Assembly: GCF_021730395.1 (NCBI RefSeq)
Contig: NW_026463257.1
Coordinates: 1-64,000, forward strand
Reading direction: 5' to 3'
Length of the DNA stretch: 64,000 nucleotides
DNA from: Mercenaria mercenaria
Taxonomy: Eukaryota; Mollusca; Bivalvia; Venerida; Veneridae
Part shown: one piece after another, positions 23,681-35,087 of the stretch
Numbering within the stretch: position 1 is the stretch's first letter
How the letters are laid out: each line of letters opens with the position of its first letter
Program-made: the position numbers and the translations under genes
The notes under the pieces: generated by a model
Told to the model about the DNA's origin: nothing
Databases searched by the model: none
What the model saw: only the letters and a program-made list of their open reading frames with translations

Positions 23681-26075
23681 AAAAACAAAGTTCCATAACT
23701 CAGCAGAATATATGTTAACTCTTATCATGCTGGACACAACTGATTCTGTCTTTGCAACCAGTATAAATCACGAATAACCTGCACATCTATGCAGTCTGAT
23801 CATGATCTGCACTGTTTACCATTCAGTCAGTTTATTTTTCATAAGTACCCCTTTTTTCAGTTAATGGTACTGTGACTAATTCATTATAGAAATTTAGCAG
23901 GATAAGGGTAAGACCCTAACATGCACAATGCACAACTAGGGTTTGTACTGATCACATCTGAACTAGCTTCAAGACAAGGAGTTATCTACTTCTTTTCTAT
24001 TTTTAGCTCTGGATATACCAAGTTTGAAGAAGATACATTTAGCTGTTCATGACAAATGTAGGTTAAAGGTATTTCTATTTTTAGCTCAGCCTCTAGCTGC
24101 CCCTAAAATGGGGACCCAAGTGCCCTCACTTTGAACAAACTTGTGTGAGGACCTTTAATTAATGCTACAAACCAAATTTAATAAAGATCCATCAAGCGGT
24201 TCATAAGAAGAGGTCATTTAAAAGTTTTTCTTCCTTTAGCTTATGATGGCCACTAAAGATCAAGAAGAATCTTAGAAAACTATATAATTAAAAGTCCATG
24301 ACAGAATGTTACTGACCAAGTTTTGTGTAATTCTGACCGGTAGTTTCAGCGAAGAAGATGTTTAAATGAAATTACTAACACAGGAAGCCGGGCGATGTAC
24401 AACGAACCATCCACCTACACTAACAGCTCAACCTGAACTTAGCTAAAATGGTGGCACCATTCATGAAATACTGGTGCCAGTTGTGGACCTTGTGTCATGT
24501 GATGTGGGTGATGATGCCAAACAACTATTTTAAGTTTGAATTAAAACCATTTAATAATAACAGAGGTAGAGTGAATGTTCATCAAAATAAAACTTTTACT
24601 TAACATTTAAGTAACAAGATGGCCTAGGTTGCTCACCTGAGTAACATACCATAACAGTGTAAACATGTTTAACCTAGTGAATATTCTGATCTATTTTCAT
24701 TAAGATTGGACCAAAAATGTTGCCTCTTGAGTGTAAACAAGCTTTTTATTTTATTTGACCTAATGACTGATAACAAACATTCTGACAAAGCTGTATAAAG
24801 ATTTAATCAAACATGTAGGCCCTAGAGTGTAAACCTTTTCTTTTATTTGACCTGCTGACCTAGTTTTTCATCCAAGGTGACCCAGATAAAAAAATCATCT
24901 GAGATTTGATGGAGACAAACATTCTGAATAAGTTTCATGCACATCAAATGACAAATGCAGCCCCTATTGCAGACACAATGTTTTTCTTTGACTTGACCAG
25001 GTGACCTAGTTTTTGACCCCAGATGGCCCAGATTCAAACTTTATCTAGATTTCATCAAGAAATTAATTCTGATAAAATTTCACCAATATCCATTCCAAAA
25101 CGCAGCCCCTATTGCACATACACCCGTTTTTTTTTGTTTATTTGACTGGGTGCACTAGTTTTTGACCCATATTAACCCATATTCAAACCTGACCTAGAAT
25201 TCATTCAGACAAGCATTCTGACCAATTTTCATGAGTTTCAAACTTAAAATGTGGACTCTACAGTGTTAACAAGATTTTCCTTTGATCTAGCCTAGTGACC
25301 TAGTTTTTAAAACCACATGACCCAGATTCAGTCTTGGCATTAAGATCATCAAGATAAACATCCTGACAAAGTTTCATGAAGATTGACCTAGTTTTTAACT
25401 CCAGATAACCCAGATTCAAAGTTGACCAGTCCTACAGATTATCAAGACAATTATTATAACCAATTCTCATCAGGTTCCAACTTAAACTGTGAACTCTAAA
25501 AGTATTGACAAGATTTTCATTTGATCTGGCCTAGCAACCTAGTTTTTAATTCCACATGACCCAGTTTCAAACTTAGCCTAGAGACCATCAAAATAAACAT
25601 TCTGACCAAAATTCATAAAGATTGAGTCACAACTGTGACCTCTAGTGTTTACAAGCTTTCCTTTGATTCGACCGAGTGACCTTGTTTTTGACTCAATATG
25701 ACCCAGATTCATTCTTTAAGTAAGTACAATTTTGCATAATTCATTAAAAATTTGTGTATTTTTTTGGAACCTTGTGTCATTTTGATGTGGGAGATGACGT
25801 GGAACAACTGCAATGTATTTCAAGTTTTAATCATTTAATAATTAATAGAATGAAAAGTGCACTGAAAATTTAACCTGAAATTTTTAGTACAGAAGGGGAA
25901 TAATTCATGGAATACTGGTGCCAGAGTTGTGTCCCTTGTGTCATATGATGTGGTTTTAAGTTTGAAGAAAATCCACCTTGTCCTAGCAGGTGTAGACATG
26001 GATGCTGATGCCAGGGCAAGTAGGACAGCCCTCCATATACTTCATACAGTCAAGCTAAAAAAGCTTCAAATGAAT
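23681..26075. repeat. mosaic of dispersed bivalve repeats
   Basis: It contains a segment with GCCTCTAGCTGCCCC and CATCAAGCGGTTCATAAGAA (24080-24230, related in reverse to 52030-52400), and the CTGGTGCCAGTTGTGGACCTTGTGTCAT segment (24470 and again 25910). A run of units with GACCTAGTTTTTGACC and ACATGACCCAGATTCA spans 24600-25720. These are known as high-copy non-coding repeats in bivalves. No gene is visible. Confidence 0.55.
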
Positions 26076-26095
26076 TCAGTTTAGCAAGTACTTAC

Positions 26096-29000
26096 TTGAC
26101 TTGTATGTAGAAACTCAGTAGGTAACAGGGCAGCATTAACAAGGTGTCTTGGGCTGTTGCTCACTCACAACTGTCTTCAATAGGATGTCTTGTACAGTTG
26201 TCAACACATATAATACCTGGAAAAAAACACCATATATACATGTTTTTCCATCAAATAATGTAAAGAACCACCCTCAACTACTTCAACTGACTGACCAATT
26301 ATTGATCCAACCCTCATTTTAATTTCTCTATATGAAAACAAATATCCTATTATCTTCTTTCAGTCATAATCACTGTGTTACTTTAGTGCAATTTTCTGAA
26401 TGAAGTTTAGTTGAATGTAAGAATTGTTTACAATTGCTCTGTCTGCAGTTCTAGTTTAAACATTGTATTGTGAAAAAAATATGAAGAAAAAAAAACTCAT
26501 GATTTACCCATATCTAAAATTTTGATATGGGCAAAACAATAATTTCAACCTACAGTAATATAGAATATGTATATACCACTCTGTTAGTTTCTATAGGATG
26601 CCATAATGATTGGCTGTAAAAACTAACTGTGTTTATGGGGATGGGTTCTTCTTATTCCTTTAAGGTCAACAAGCAATTTACCAATTGTAGTTTTACTATT
26701 TTAATATTAGTATCTCCATAGTATTTAGTATAACGCATCCTGAAAATACATATGAACAATACTTACTATAAATACTTACAATCATGTAAGACACAAAGTT
26801 GTTACACAAAATACCGTTAAGTTCATATTAAGCACATCTCTTAATCAAATAATGACATCTGAGGCTCAAACATATACATGTGTGTGTACTGGCATATTAC
26901 AGCTAAAATACATATACTTCAGGAAGTGTGTAAACTCAAATGTACATTGCTATGCAATTAATTAAAGGTTACAAATACAAATTATGCATACCAGGTTATG
27001 GACCTTAATGCACCATATGTCACAGCAATATCTCAGCACAGCATAACACACACACACACTGCTAACTGGTTAGAGGTCTGTAAATGATTAAATGGTTTAT
27101 AGTGCAAATAGAGAATGAGACAGTGATATAAGAAAGTGATATTATGAAACAAAATATTAACTGTCTAAACAGAATGAGCCAATAGCATAAAAGATAAAAT
27201 CATTACTAAGCACTTTATGGGACCATTGAATTGATAATTACAAACTGTAGTGAGTGAAATAAAAAACCTATATTTAATCCAATATTAATTCAACTGTTTT
27301 AAAATAAAAAGCTCAATACATGTATTCAAGGATATAGATTAGCAGGGGCTTAGTAGCCCATGGCCCCTAGATTTTGGGCTGGGTCCCTAAATTGTTGGAG
27401 AAAATGCTCATATACCTAATGTTAAACATTTATTTTTGACAGTCTGGGTCCCTAAATAAAAATAGCTTGTTTATATTCCTAGTATTCAGTTACATGACTA
27501 TACAGACAATGACCAGGTATCTTATGAAAGACTAACCCAATGAAATTAAAGCATTTCAGAGGGAAAATTTTGACCTAGGGTCAAGGCACATGAATGCACA
27601 CAAAACACAATAAAACTAACAAAGGGATATAACTCTTGATTTCAAAATATTACTATCCAAACCCTTAAAATCAGGGCTGTCACATATACATCCATGTTTT
27701 AATTTATGTGTATTTAACTATTCTAAAGCTGAAAATATTATCATCATATGGGAAGTTGTTTATGAGAAACCAGCTTACATGCATTAATCTTTAATAAAAT
27801 TTTCTAAATTAAAAGAGGCACAATTTTGACAAGACTGAAGCTAGAGTTACACAACTTGCCCTGTGAGGTTATCTGATGACAGCAAAGTAATTTATGAAGG
27901 CCTAGTAGTTTTTGAGACACAGGCAAAACTGTTTCCAAAATCTCTAGTTTAAAAAAGAGGCACAATTCTGACAAAATAAAAGCTAGAGAGCTCTATGTGA
28001 CCTGTCTGTGAGATCAAGTAATGATGAAGAAAACATGTGTGACTGACTTTTGAAAGCATTTCATAAAGTAGTGCTTGAGAAATCTGCTGATATGTAAAAC
28101 TCCTGGCACATTATTAAACATGATTGATTAGTTTTTAAATTGTAGAAATTCCAGCTTTCTGCTTTCTTGTTAACATCAAAAATGTAAGAAACTTAAAAGG
28201 GACAAAACTATTTTTTAGTATGACTTTCAAGCTTTTAATGGTGACAGAAGAGCCCAGGTATTACTTCAGGCAAGATAGAGCAGGCACTTGTTTTAACAAC
28301 CAACACTATGTAAATTAGCTGGATAACTTTCCTGAATGAAAGAATGCTATACCCCTAGTGTGGGTTTCAAATGCACAGCAACAAAGGGCAACTGATACCA
28401 CATCAGTTGTGAAAAGTCAAAATATTTTCAAGCAAATAAAAGGTGTACTCTATATGGACAAACAGTACTGTGTGCTATCTAGTATGACATATTATATGAT
28501 GAATTCTGAGAGAAGTAAAAGAGAATATGTATAGCATGTATGTCTTAAATATGCCCTACAGGTCTTAGAAAAGACAAAAATAACTTACTTTATTTCACAA
28601 TTTAAAACTCTGTACTTGCAGACCTCTAAAAACCTGTGTTGACTGCAGTTTCATACCTGAAAAAGTAAAGCTAATGTTCAAACTTATCCTGGTTCATTAA
28701 AGCTATAGTTATGACAAAATGTAATATCAGTAATATGGTCTGTCAACTGTTTTTTTTCAGAAACAAACAATAAAATCTGCTTTAATATGAAGAATTATTA
28801 AATTATTTATAATGTGCAATACATTAAAACTTTTATTACTATCACTCTAAGATAAGAAGGAATATATATATTTGCTACTATAATTCAGACAAAGACATAA
28901 TTATATCTTTAGAATGAAGGAATTTTATAATTACTTCATTTTGAACATTTTATAAACTTAAATGACATTTTCGTGGTTCTAGATGACTGTATGAATTGAA

Positions 29001-29621
29001 TGAATTCAAGAGGAAGAAAAAAACTCAATGGCTTTTTTGTCACATACCACCAAGAATACCTGACTAAAATTGGACTGGGAAACAAGACGTCTGCTTTACA
29101 CCATGCTGCTATCTGCAGTTGACCGAGATTCCAGGACTTCAACTCTGTTCAACATTGTCCACTATAGATCTGTTACAAAAAAGATGTCACTGTTTAGAAC
29201 TTTATTTATAATACAATATTAAGAAAACAGAAATAGTTGGTTTAATGCAACAAACTACCTTTGAAGGGTTATAATAACTTTGGTTATGATTTGACAGCCA
29301 ATTTTTTTTTTATCATGAACATAACTATAACTAAATATAAATTTCTTGCTATTTCCTATTTTTTATAATTGTTATCTCAATAATAACTCATATATTTGTC
29401 ATAGGTTTAAATATCTGCTTAACAGTTTAAAAGGTATTATGGATTCCATTCCTTTTATTACCTCTCTTTATGACTTTGACAGTTGACTTGCAAAATCTCA
29501 GTTTGTGCATAAGCCCATGTATGCAGCACTCTGTCCCAAAAGTTTGCCTTGAGCAGTGTTTTTTTTTTAGGTCTGGTTACTGCACTGAGCAGTATTGTTG
29601 TCTGTAATTTCTTCTGGCATT
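26096..29621 (-). ncRNA. candidate spliced non-coding transcript inside the TIR element
   Basis: Four minus-strand segments have good splice sites on both sides: 29621-29462 (acceptor TTATGTTGCAG, donor GTAATA), 29144-29060 (TGTTGAACAG, GTATTC), 28656-28589 (TACTTTTTCAG, GTAAGT) and 26216-26096 (TTTTTTTCCAG, GTAAGT). Joined in order, the frame closes within the second segment, so a long protein is unlikely. A promoter-like spot lies upstream at 31.2 kb. This rests only on splice-site spacing; AT-rich DNA throws up such sites by chance. Confidence 0.28.
27760..28110 (+). repeat. copy of the GAGAAACC/ACTTGTC dispersed repeat
   Basis: TTTATGAGAAACCAGCTTAC, TTAAAAGAGGCACAATTTTG and AGAGTTACACAACTTGCCC match the repeat at 17985-18790 in the same order. 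Two units are seen. Confidence 0.6.
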
Positions 29622-29872
29622 CTGCAACATAAATAGTTTTAAAGACATTATAATAAACTGTGATATGCATAACATATGTAATATCACAAATATGTCAAAT
29701 CAAGATTTCAAGCCAGATACAAAAGCCCTAGAGGACTCTCGACTAGGGATTGGGTTACCTGATGACTATCATGCAGGCTAGGTGGCTTTCAGTTAATTTA
29801 TTGGAGGGCAAGAGAATTCCTTGACTTTATTATCCAGTAAACATATGTTCAATACAGACAGGTCATATAAGT

Positions 29873-30273
29873 TGTGTAGTTGAATAAGCGGTTCTCGTAT
29901 CGGGTGGCCTCGGTAGCTCAATTGGTAGAGCGTTGGCATGGTAAGCCGAAGGTCCGAGGTTTGAATCCCCATCGAGGCTGCACATTTTTCCTGAGACTGT
30001 TACATTTGGCGGCTCGTCCAGGATGCTCACCCTTGGAGCCCATGCAGGGCAAAGCAGTTTGTATGGGGTGTGAATCTGAATTCAGTTAACAGTCTGCAGC
30101 AGACATTGGCCAGGAGTGCTAATGTCTCGCAATAAGAGGGAAGGTGTGTAGCAGTTCTCGTATTGGGTGGCCTCGGTACATGTAGCTCAGTTGGTAGAGC
30201 TTTGGCATGGTAAGCAGAAGGTCCGAGATTTGAAACCCAGTCGCGGCTGCACATTTTTCCTGAGACTGTTACA
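29873..30273 (+). mobile_element. miniature LTR element (TRIM-like) with tRNA-like LTRs, copy 1
   Basis: LTRs of about 130 bp (29873-30004 and 30145-30273) start TGTGTAG and end TGTTACA. After the left LTR comes TT and a primer-binding-site-like TGGCGGCTCGTCCAGGAT (30007-30024), close to the tRNA-Pro type site of gammaretroviruses. Before the right LTR comes a polypurine tract, AATAAGAGGGAAGG (30131-30144). The inner part is only 140 bp and non-coding. Each LTR carries a 72-78 nt tRNA-like sequence (29907-29978 and 30170-30247), with a good A box (TAGCTCAATTGG) and B box (GGTTTGAATCC). It looks structurally whole but old, as the LTRs differ at many sites. No clean target duplication is visible. 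Confidence 0.72.
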
Positions 30274-30362
30274 GTTGCAATACTGTCAAACATACCCTTC
30301 TATTGCAGGCATTTGTCCGTATCAAATATAGATCATTGATGCCTATTTAATTTATTTTTATA

Positions 30363-30768
30363 TGTAACAGGCTGATCATACTTCAGCCCTGACTGGGAAT
30401 CGAACCCGGGACCTCTCACACCTAAGGCGGACACTCTACCACGTCGCTATAAAAGCTAGCTCAATAGCAAGGAAGTATAAGTGCACCCTTATACTCTACC
30501 CTACTGCATACACCCCCTCCATTTTAGAATTCGTCCTCAAATTCCAGGAGTTTGAACCTCTATGGGACGTTCCAAGGTGTCCATTCACATCTACTCGTGA
30601 GTTATCTACGTTGGGCGCCAAATGTAACAGGCTGATCATACTTCAGCCCTGACCGGGAATCGAACCCGGGACCTCTCACACCTAAGGCGGACACTCTACC
30701 ACGTCGCTATAAAAGCTAGCTCAATAGCAAGGAAGTATAAGTGCACCCTTATACTCTACCCACCTACA
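30363..30768 (-). mobile_element. miniature LTR element (TRIM-like) with tRNA-Pro-like LTRs, copy 2
   Basis: On the minus strand, the LTRs of about 146 bp (30768-30623 and 30508-30363) end in TGTTACA. The first is followed by TT and TGGCGCCCAACGTAGATA (primer-binding-site-like, 30620-30603). The second is preceded by a purine tract, AAAATGGAGGGGG (30525-30513). The inner part is about 114 bp, with no coding. The LTRs differ at only about four positions, so the insertion is young. TATA flanks both outer ends (candidate 4-bp duplication). Each LTR contains a tRNA-Pro-like stretch with anticodon region CTTAGGTG and a perfect B box, GGTTCGATTCC. It looks whole. LTR edges could shift by four bases. 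Confidence 0.75.
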
Positions 30769-31183
30769 TATATTAAAATCAAGTCTCATGCACATTCAGT
30801 TTCTTTTATTATATAGATGATAAAAAACACTGATACGAAGTAAACAGGGTACGAGTCGACCCCAAATAACCGTTGATGATGAATGTCTGCAATATCGACA
30901 CTCATAAAATTATACCTAAATAACCGAATATTTCTACAATAATTATTACCAGCATGTCCCTCCAATTGATCTGTCAACACAGGAAACAGCGAAGATAAAC
31001 AGAATTTATGTGCTCAATATTTCCTTTAAACTCGCTTCCGCTTCGTGTCGCACTGACCCAAAGCGCGTGCTTTTGTATGATCGATGACGTAGTTCATCCA
31101 CTGTTGTGCAACATGTACACGGAAAATCAAGTTTTACTGCTGAACAATCTGCAGTATTTTCGACAGAAAGTTTCGTCGTGGTT

Positions 31184-31206
31184 GCTCACACGGATGCCGC
31201 CATTTT
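31184..31206 (-). promoter_or_regulatory. promoter-like AAAATGGCGGC spot near the right TIR
   Basis: On the minus strand AAAATGGCGGCATCC is followed by CGT|GTGAGC, a donor-like site at 31189. AANATGGCGGC is the YY1-type initiator element found at transcription starts, and a TGACGT CRE-like word lies at about 31084. It would drive minus-strand transcription into the TIR element. Purely sequence-based. Confidence 0.3.
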
Positions 31207-31401
31207 ATTTACGATATCGTAAATATTTACGAGACCCCTGACCCTCTCGTAACTTTACGAGGATTTTATGTAGAAACTTACGATATCGTAGCTACGATAA
31301 TTTTCATAAGACACCTATCAGACTTACGAGAACCTTGCGAGAGACTTACGAGAAAGATACGAGAAATATTCTCGTAAGTATCTTGATAAGACGGGCCCAT
31401 A

Positions 31402-32640
31402 ATTTGTAATTTCATACATACGAGAGAGTCGGGGGCTGATACGCCCTCGATCTAACCTGCATCATGTTAGACGGTATATTTAAAATTTCAGTGACACTGG
31501 AAGTGCTGTCAAAATCGGGGATAGCCTAACGCTTTTCCGTCGTTGATGCCATTTAAGATGTTAGCCTGACTGACCAAAGTTGCATTTGTTTCAAAAAATA
31601 AATCTAGATATGTTTTCGATTAGTGTGAGGTTCTCATCATTCAGGTTTTCAAGGATTGTTTTGACTGGTCGGATGTTTAGAGTAAGAGAATGTACTCATA
31701 CAGTTCGTTTTCGTAAACATCGTGTTTGTAAACATTAAAGATTGCGTTTTCTAACCTTAACTCGGGATTCCATACTTTAGTGTATCTGGTATAAGAAAAA
31801 AGTGAGCTCAAGCTAAACCAAGACATAACAAAAATAGTAGAAAGGTCATTTTGTAAGTAGAGAAATTTTGGTTTGAAAACGTGTAAATACGGATGACCTA
31901 GTAATCGAACTGTAGTATCTTAGTCTATTTTTAACAACATATATTGAATTTAGCAAAGCCTTGTGCAAAATCTACCGATATGGCTGGGCCTAACTCTCGG
32001 GGTTTGTAGCACGCACCTATCATGAATGGTTTGTTGCTAACCAGGTAAAATTACAAGTGACCTTTGTCGAAATCGGTTAAATACTATTAAATAAAACTAA
32101 AGAAAAAGCAAATTCAGTTTAGTAGATATCAAACTGTCCGTCTGTAAATTCCTGAAGTTAGGCTGGTAAGGCTGCAAAATATTCCCAAATTACACCAAGT
32201 AAGATTTTTGGCCGAAATTATCAGCACTAAGCAGAAACGTTTAAGACTAGCTAGGGGTGTTTTGCACCTTGAATGACTTATATGGTTTCAAAGCAACTTC
32301 ATTTAGATTTCATAAAGGAAAATTAGATTGTAACCCCTTTTCAAAAAAATATTTTACCTGATTTACCTAACTTCTAAGTATTGAAGATAAAAATAAAACG
32401 CTAGCAAGAAGATAATTATTTTATTAATTAGTTGCCCTTTATTAAAAGATCACCGTATCGTATATTTGCAATGCTCTATTAGAAAAAAGCAAAGAAAATA
32501 ACTCGGCATATTTATGAAGTCTACAAGCATTTACCTCGTTGACAGTCAAATTCACAAAGCTATTCTATGAATTTTAAATACTACAGAATATGTACAAAAT
32601 ACATTTCTATCATGAATGAGAAATGTTTGCATGACAGTTT
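31402..32640. repeat. left flank of lectin unit A, shared with units B and C
   Basis: ATCTAACCTGCATCATGTTAGAC and GATAGCCTAACGCTTTTCCG (31.45-31.55 kb) align with 56.31-56.40 kb. GTTAGGCTGGTAAGGCTGC and CAGCACTAAGCAGAAACG (32.16-32.25 kb) align with 56.79-56.87 kb and 39.15-39.21 kb. It is non-coding duplicated DNA carried along with the lectin genes. The tail of the stretch (32.35-32.64 kb) holds nothing recognisable. Confidence 0.65.
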
Positions 32641-32679
32641 AATACACTAAAACTCTCAAAACAATTCTTGCATTCTCAT

Positions 32680-33500
32680 CCATCAGAGGTTTATCAAAAT
32701 ACCAAGACGAATACCAATACACTGATGACAACACTTTATCACATGCAGACCACGATATTAATACTGTTGTAACATCTTTGGAAAATGATAGCTTATCACT
32801 CATTAAAGGTTTTCAGATAATAAACTGCAGGCTAACCCAGACAAATTCCAAGCTATTGTTATTGGTAATAAGACAAAGAAATGTAATATCTCCTTCAATC
32901 TAGATGATAATATTATTTTATGTGATGAGGAAGTAAAACTGTTAGGAGTAACTATAGATTTTAAACTGAATTTTCATTCTCATGTTTCAAATATTTGCAA
33001 AAAAGCATCTAGGCAGTTAAAACGCATTGGACGTAATCTATGTAAATTAGGTAAACTCAACATTTATTACTCATTTATTGTCAAATTTTAACTTCTGTCT
33101 ATTGGCTTGGAGAAACTAACACTAAGAAAATAGAAAAAAATACAAGAAAGGGCCTTACGTTTCATTTATAATGACTATAGTTCAGATTATACAACTCTTC
33201 TAAATCAATCTCTGCTTCCATCTTTGAAAGTTAGGCGTCTTGAAACTTTTAAAATAATTAATAAACAGACTCCAGCTTATCTTCACGACCTTATAAATAT
33301 TAATGATAAACCTTATTCTTTTAGAATTCAAACACTGCAGAAGTGCCACAGGTAAGGACAACAAGATATGGTAGCAACTCCTTCCGTTCTTGCGCTGCCA
33401 AGCTCTGGAACTCCTTTCCTCAACAATTTAGGGACGAATCTAACCTAAATCAGTTCCGGAGCTTGATCAGTGCTTGGAGCGGACAGAGTTGTCGCTGTTC
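32680..33500 (+). mobile_element. 5'-truncated LINE, C-terminal reverse transcriptase remnant
   Basis: Translation shows the RT catalytic box as YTDDNTLSHADHDINT (about 32720). Then come ANPDKFQAIVIGNKT, EEVKLLGVTIDFKLNFHSHV, and the C-terminal signature ERALRFIYNDYSSDYTTLL, LPSLKVRRLETFK and INKQTPAYLHDL. These are typical of non-LTR elements of the CR1/Jockey type. The frame is interrupted: a shift between YTDD and ANPDKF at about 32820, and stops or shifts near 33090 and 33355. A 3' UTR-like AT-rich stretch follows to about 33780. Confidence 0.8.
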
Positions 33501-33780
33501 TTGTTGTACCAACAATGCATAATTGTTGCTACTATATTTATGCCAATGCTTCTTTTGTACTGCATGTATTTGTTTTTATTTTGTTTACTGTTAACTTCAA
33601 TACATAGCTTTCCAATTGCATACTTCAGCATGCCGTTGTTTATTTGCTCTGCTAGCTTATAGTTGTGCTAAATACCAAATATATGTGCTTATGTATTTTG
33701 CAACCCGTAACTGCTTTTGTTCTGTGCTTAGTTTGCATGTTTTCTGTTTAAATTGCATATGATTAAGTTTGCATTTTACG

Positions 33781-34569
33781 GAAACCATTTAATATATTTC
33801 CTGAGAGATAGGTGCTAATCAGGTCTCTTTGAATCTGATTCAAGGTGATATTTGATTTTTGAAGACATTTTTTAGCTGGTGCACTTTTGTTCATATTATT
33901 TTTTTCGGCGTGCCGTATTAAGCACGATTTTATGACCTCGTATGACCTTTTGCCGCCTGAATAATGTACCAGTCGGATTGCTTGGTAAGGTATTCTCGGT
34001 ATTTTCAGCCATAATGAGAGATTTTGTAAGAGTGACGCTGATTGGAGGAAAGGCTGAAAATGCTTCACTCTGAGTCAAGTGTGACACTGAGTGAAATGAC
34101 AACGCGTTCGTCATCTAAAACCTCTGTAAGTACAGAACCATCGGGTTGTGTGCGTACCATTTGAACAGGTGTGCGTAACCAAATATTCATCTGCTTATCC
34201 GGACATATTTCTGTTTTGTTAAGTTTATTGTTAAGTTATTTCTGTTTTGTTAAGTTTCCTTTCCTTAAGTTTTGTTTTTACAAAAAGGTTATTTGTTTTA
34301 TAAAGTCATTAACTCTTACCCTGCATTACAGCAACAATTTCTAACCAGTGCAAATCATAACTAACCTGCAACAACATGTCCGATACTGTTAAATTTTAGA
34401 CTCTAAATTGTAAATTAATCTTTCTGGTGGAAACTGTACATATTCTGAATGATAGACAAATTTGATAATAAGCTGATGTAGGGTAAAGGTTTATGTTGCT
34501 TCCAACAATTCCAGAAATAAAATAAAGAACGTATTTCAATATTGTTTGCTTACTGTTACCATCTTTTAA
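33781..34569. repeat. dispersed repeat fragment and anonymous DNA
   Basis: 33890-34110 (TTTTTCGGCG, CTGATTGGAGGAAAG, TTCACTCTGAGTC, CTGAGTGAAATGACAACGCG) shares order and wording with 51105-51310, so both are copies of one short dispersed family. 34195-34569 is anonymous. Confidence 0.5.
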
Positions 34570-35087
34570 GCACCAAAGGCTCAAAATGAGCTTTTGTGAT
34601 TGTTTGGTGTCCGTCGTGTGTCCCTACACAATTTCTAAACACAGTCTTCTTCAGAACTACTGTCCTCATTTATACAAAACTTCACAGAGGACCCTTTCAA
34701 CATTGCCAAAAGATTTAAAATACAGGTTTCTGCCCATATATAACTTGTGCTTCACTTACATCACGCCGATCATCTTTTTTAAAGATATTTCTTGTTCAGA
34801 ATTTTACTGATTAGATCTTAATCTATTTTTAGACTTTAGTCAAGATAAGCACAAACCTCTCAGCTTTTACTTTGTATAATTTGAAGTCATGCAGTTGTAT
34901 TATGTATAATGTGCTTTTATGCTTGATAATTCATGTGCTTTTCTATGTGCTTTTGTTTTTGTATTGCAATGTGACTGTTATTTGTTGCTAAGTCGGCTAA
35001 TAGCTATTCATAGCTAATGTTTCTTATGTTTGCAAACCGACGTTAAATAAAAATTTGTATCTTGTATCTTGTATCTTGTATTAGGGA
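34570..35087 (+). mobile_element. bivalve repeat fragment and retroposon 3' tail
   Basis: 34570-34650 resembles the GAGCTTTTGTGAT/GTGTCCGTCGTG start of the repeat at 13257. 34830-35087 looks like a retroposon 3' end: AACCGACGTTAAATAAAAAT followed by a tail of three to four TTGTATC units (35058-35086). The (TTGTATC)n tail in place of poly(A) points to a non-LTR element. It could be the separated 3' end of the LINE at 32680. Confidence 0.55.

Larger units (their letters stand above)
19073..31398. mobile_element. 12.3-kb segment bounded by terminal inverted repeats
   Basis: The left end reads GGGGCCGTCTTATCAAAATC. The right end, reverse-complemented, reads GGGCCCGTCTTATCAAGATA. For about 200 bases inside each end the sequence is crowded with TCGTAAG/CTTACGA words in both orientations. 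ATA flanks both outer edges (19070-19072 and 31399-31401), a 3-bp target duplication. The outer flanks together align with one short block in lectin unit C (about 56.25-56.40 kb) that lacks this segment, so it behaves as a single insertion. GGGCC-starting ends with a 3-bp duplication recall PIF/Harbinger elements, which is a weak inference. No transposase is recognisable inside. It looks non-autonomous, swollen by nested repeats or carrying captured DNA. Two separate small elements framing host DNA is the main alternative. Confidence 0.6.

Noticed and set aside
29907-29979. Genuine host tRNA gene (anticodon loop could be read as GGT, Thr)
   Set aside because: It recurs 262 bases on with the same LTR-like flanks, has a poor T stem, and sits inside a TG...CA repeat. 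It fits a tRNA-derived element better than a working tRNA gene.
29880-30089. 69-codon plus-strand frame (VAQLVERWHGKPKVRGLNPHRG...)
   Set aside because: This is the familiar false protein produced when tRNA-like DNA is translated; it lies on the LTR tRNA-like sequence.
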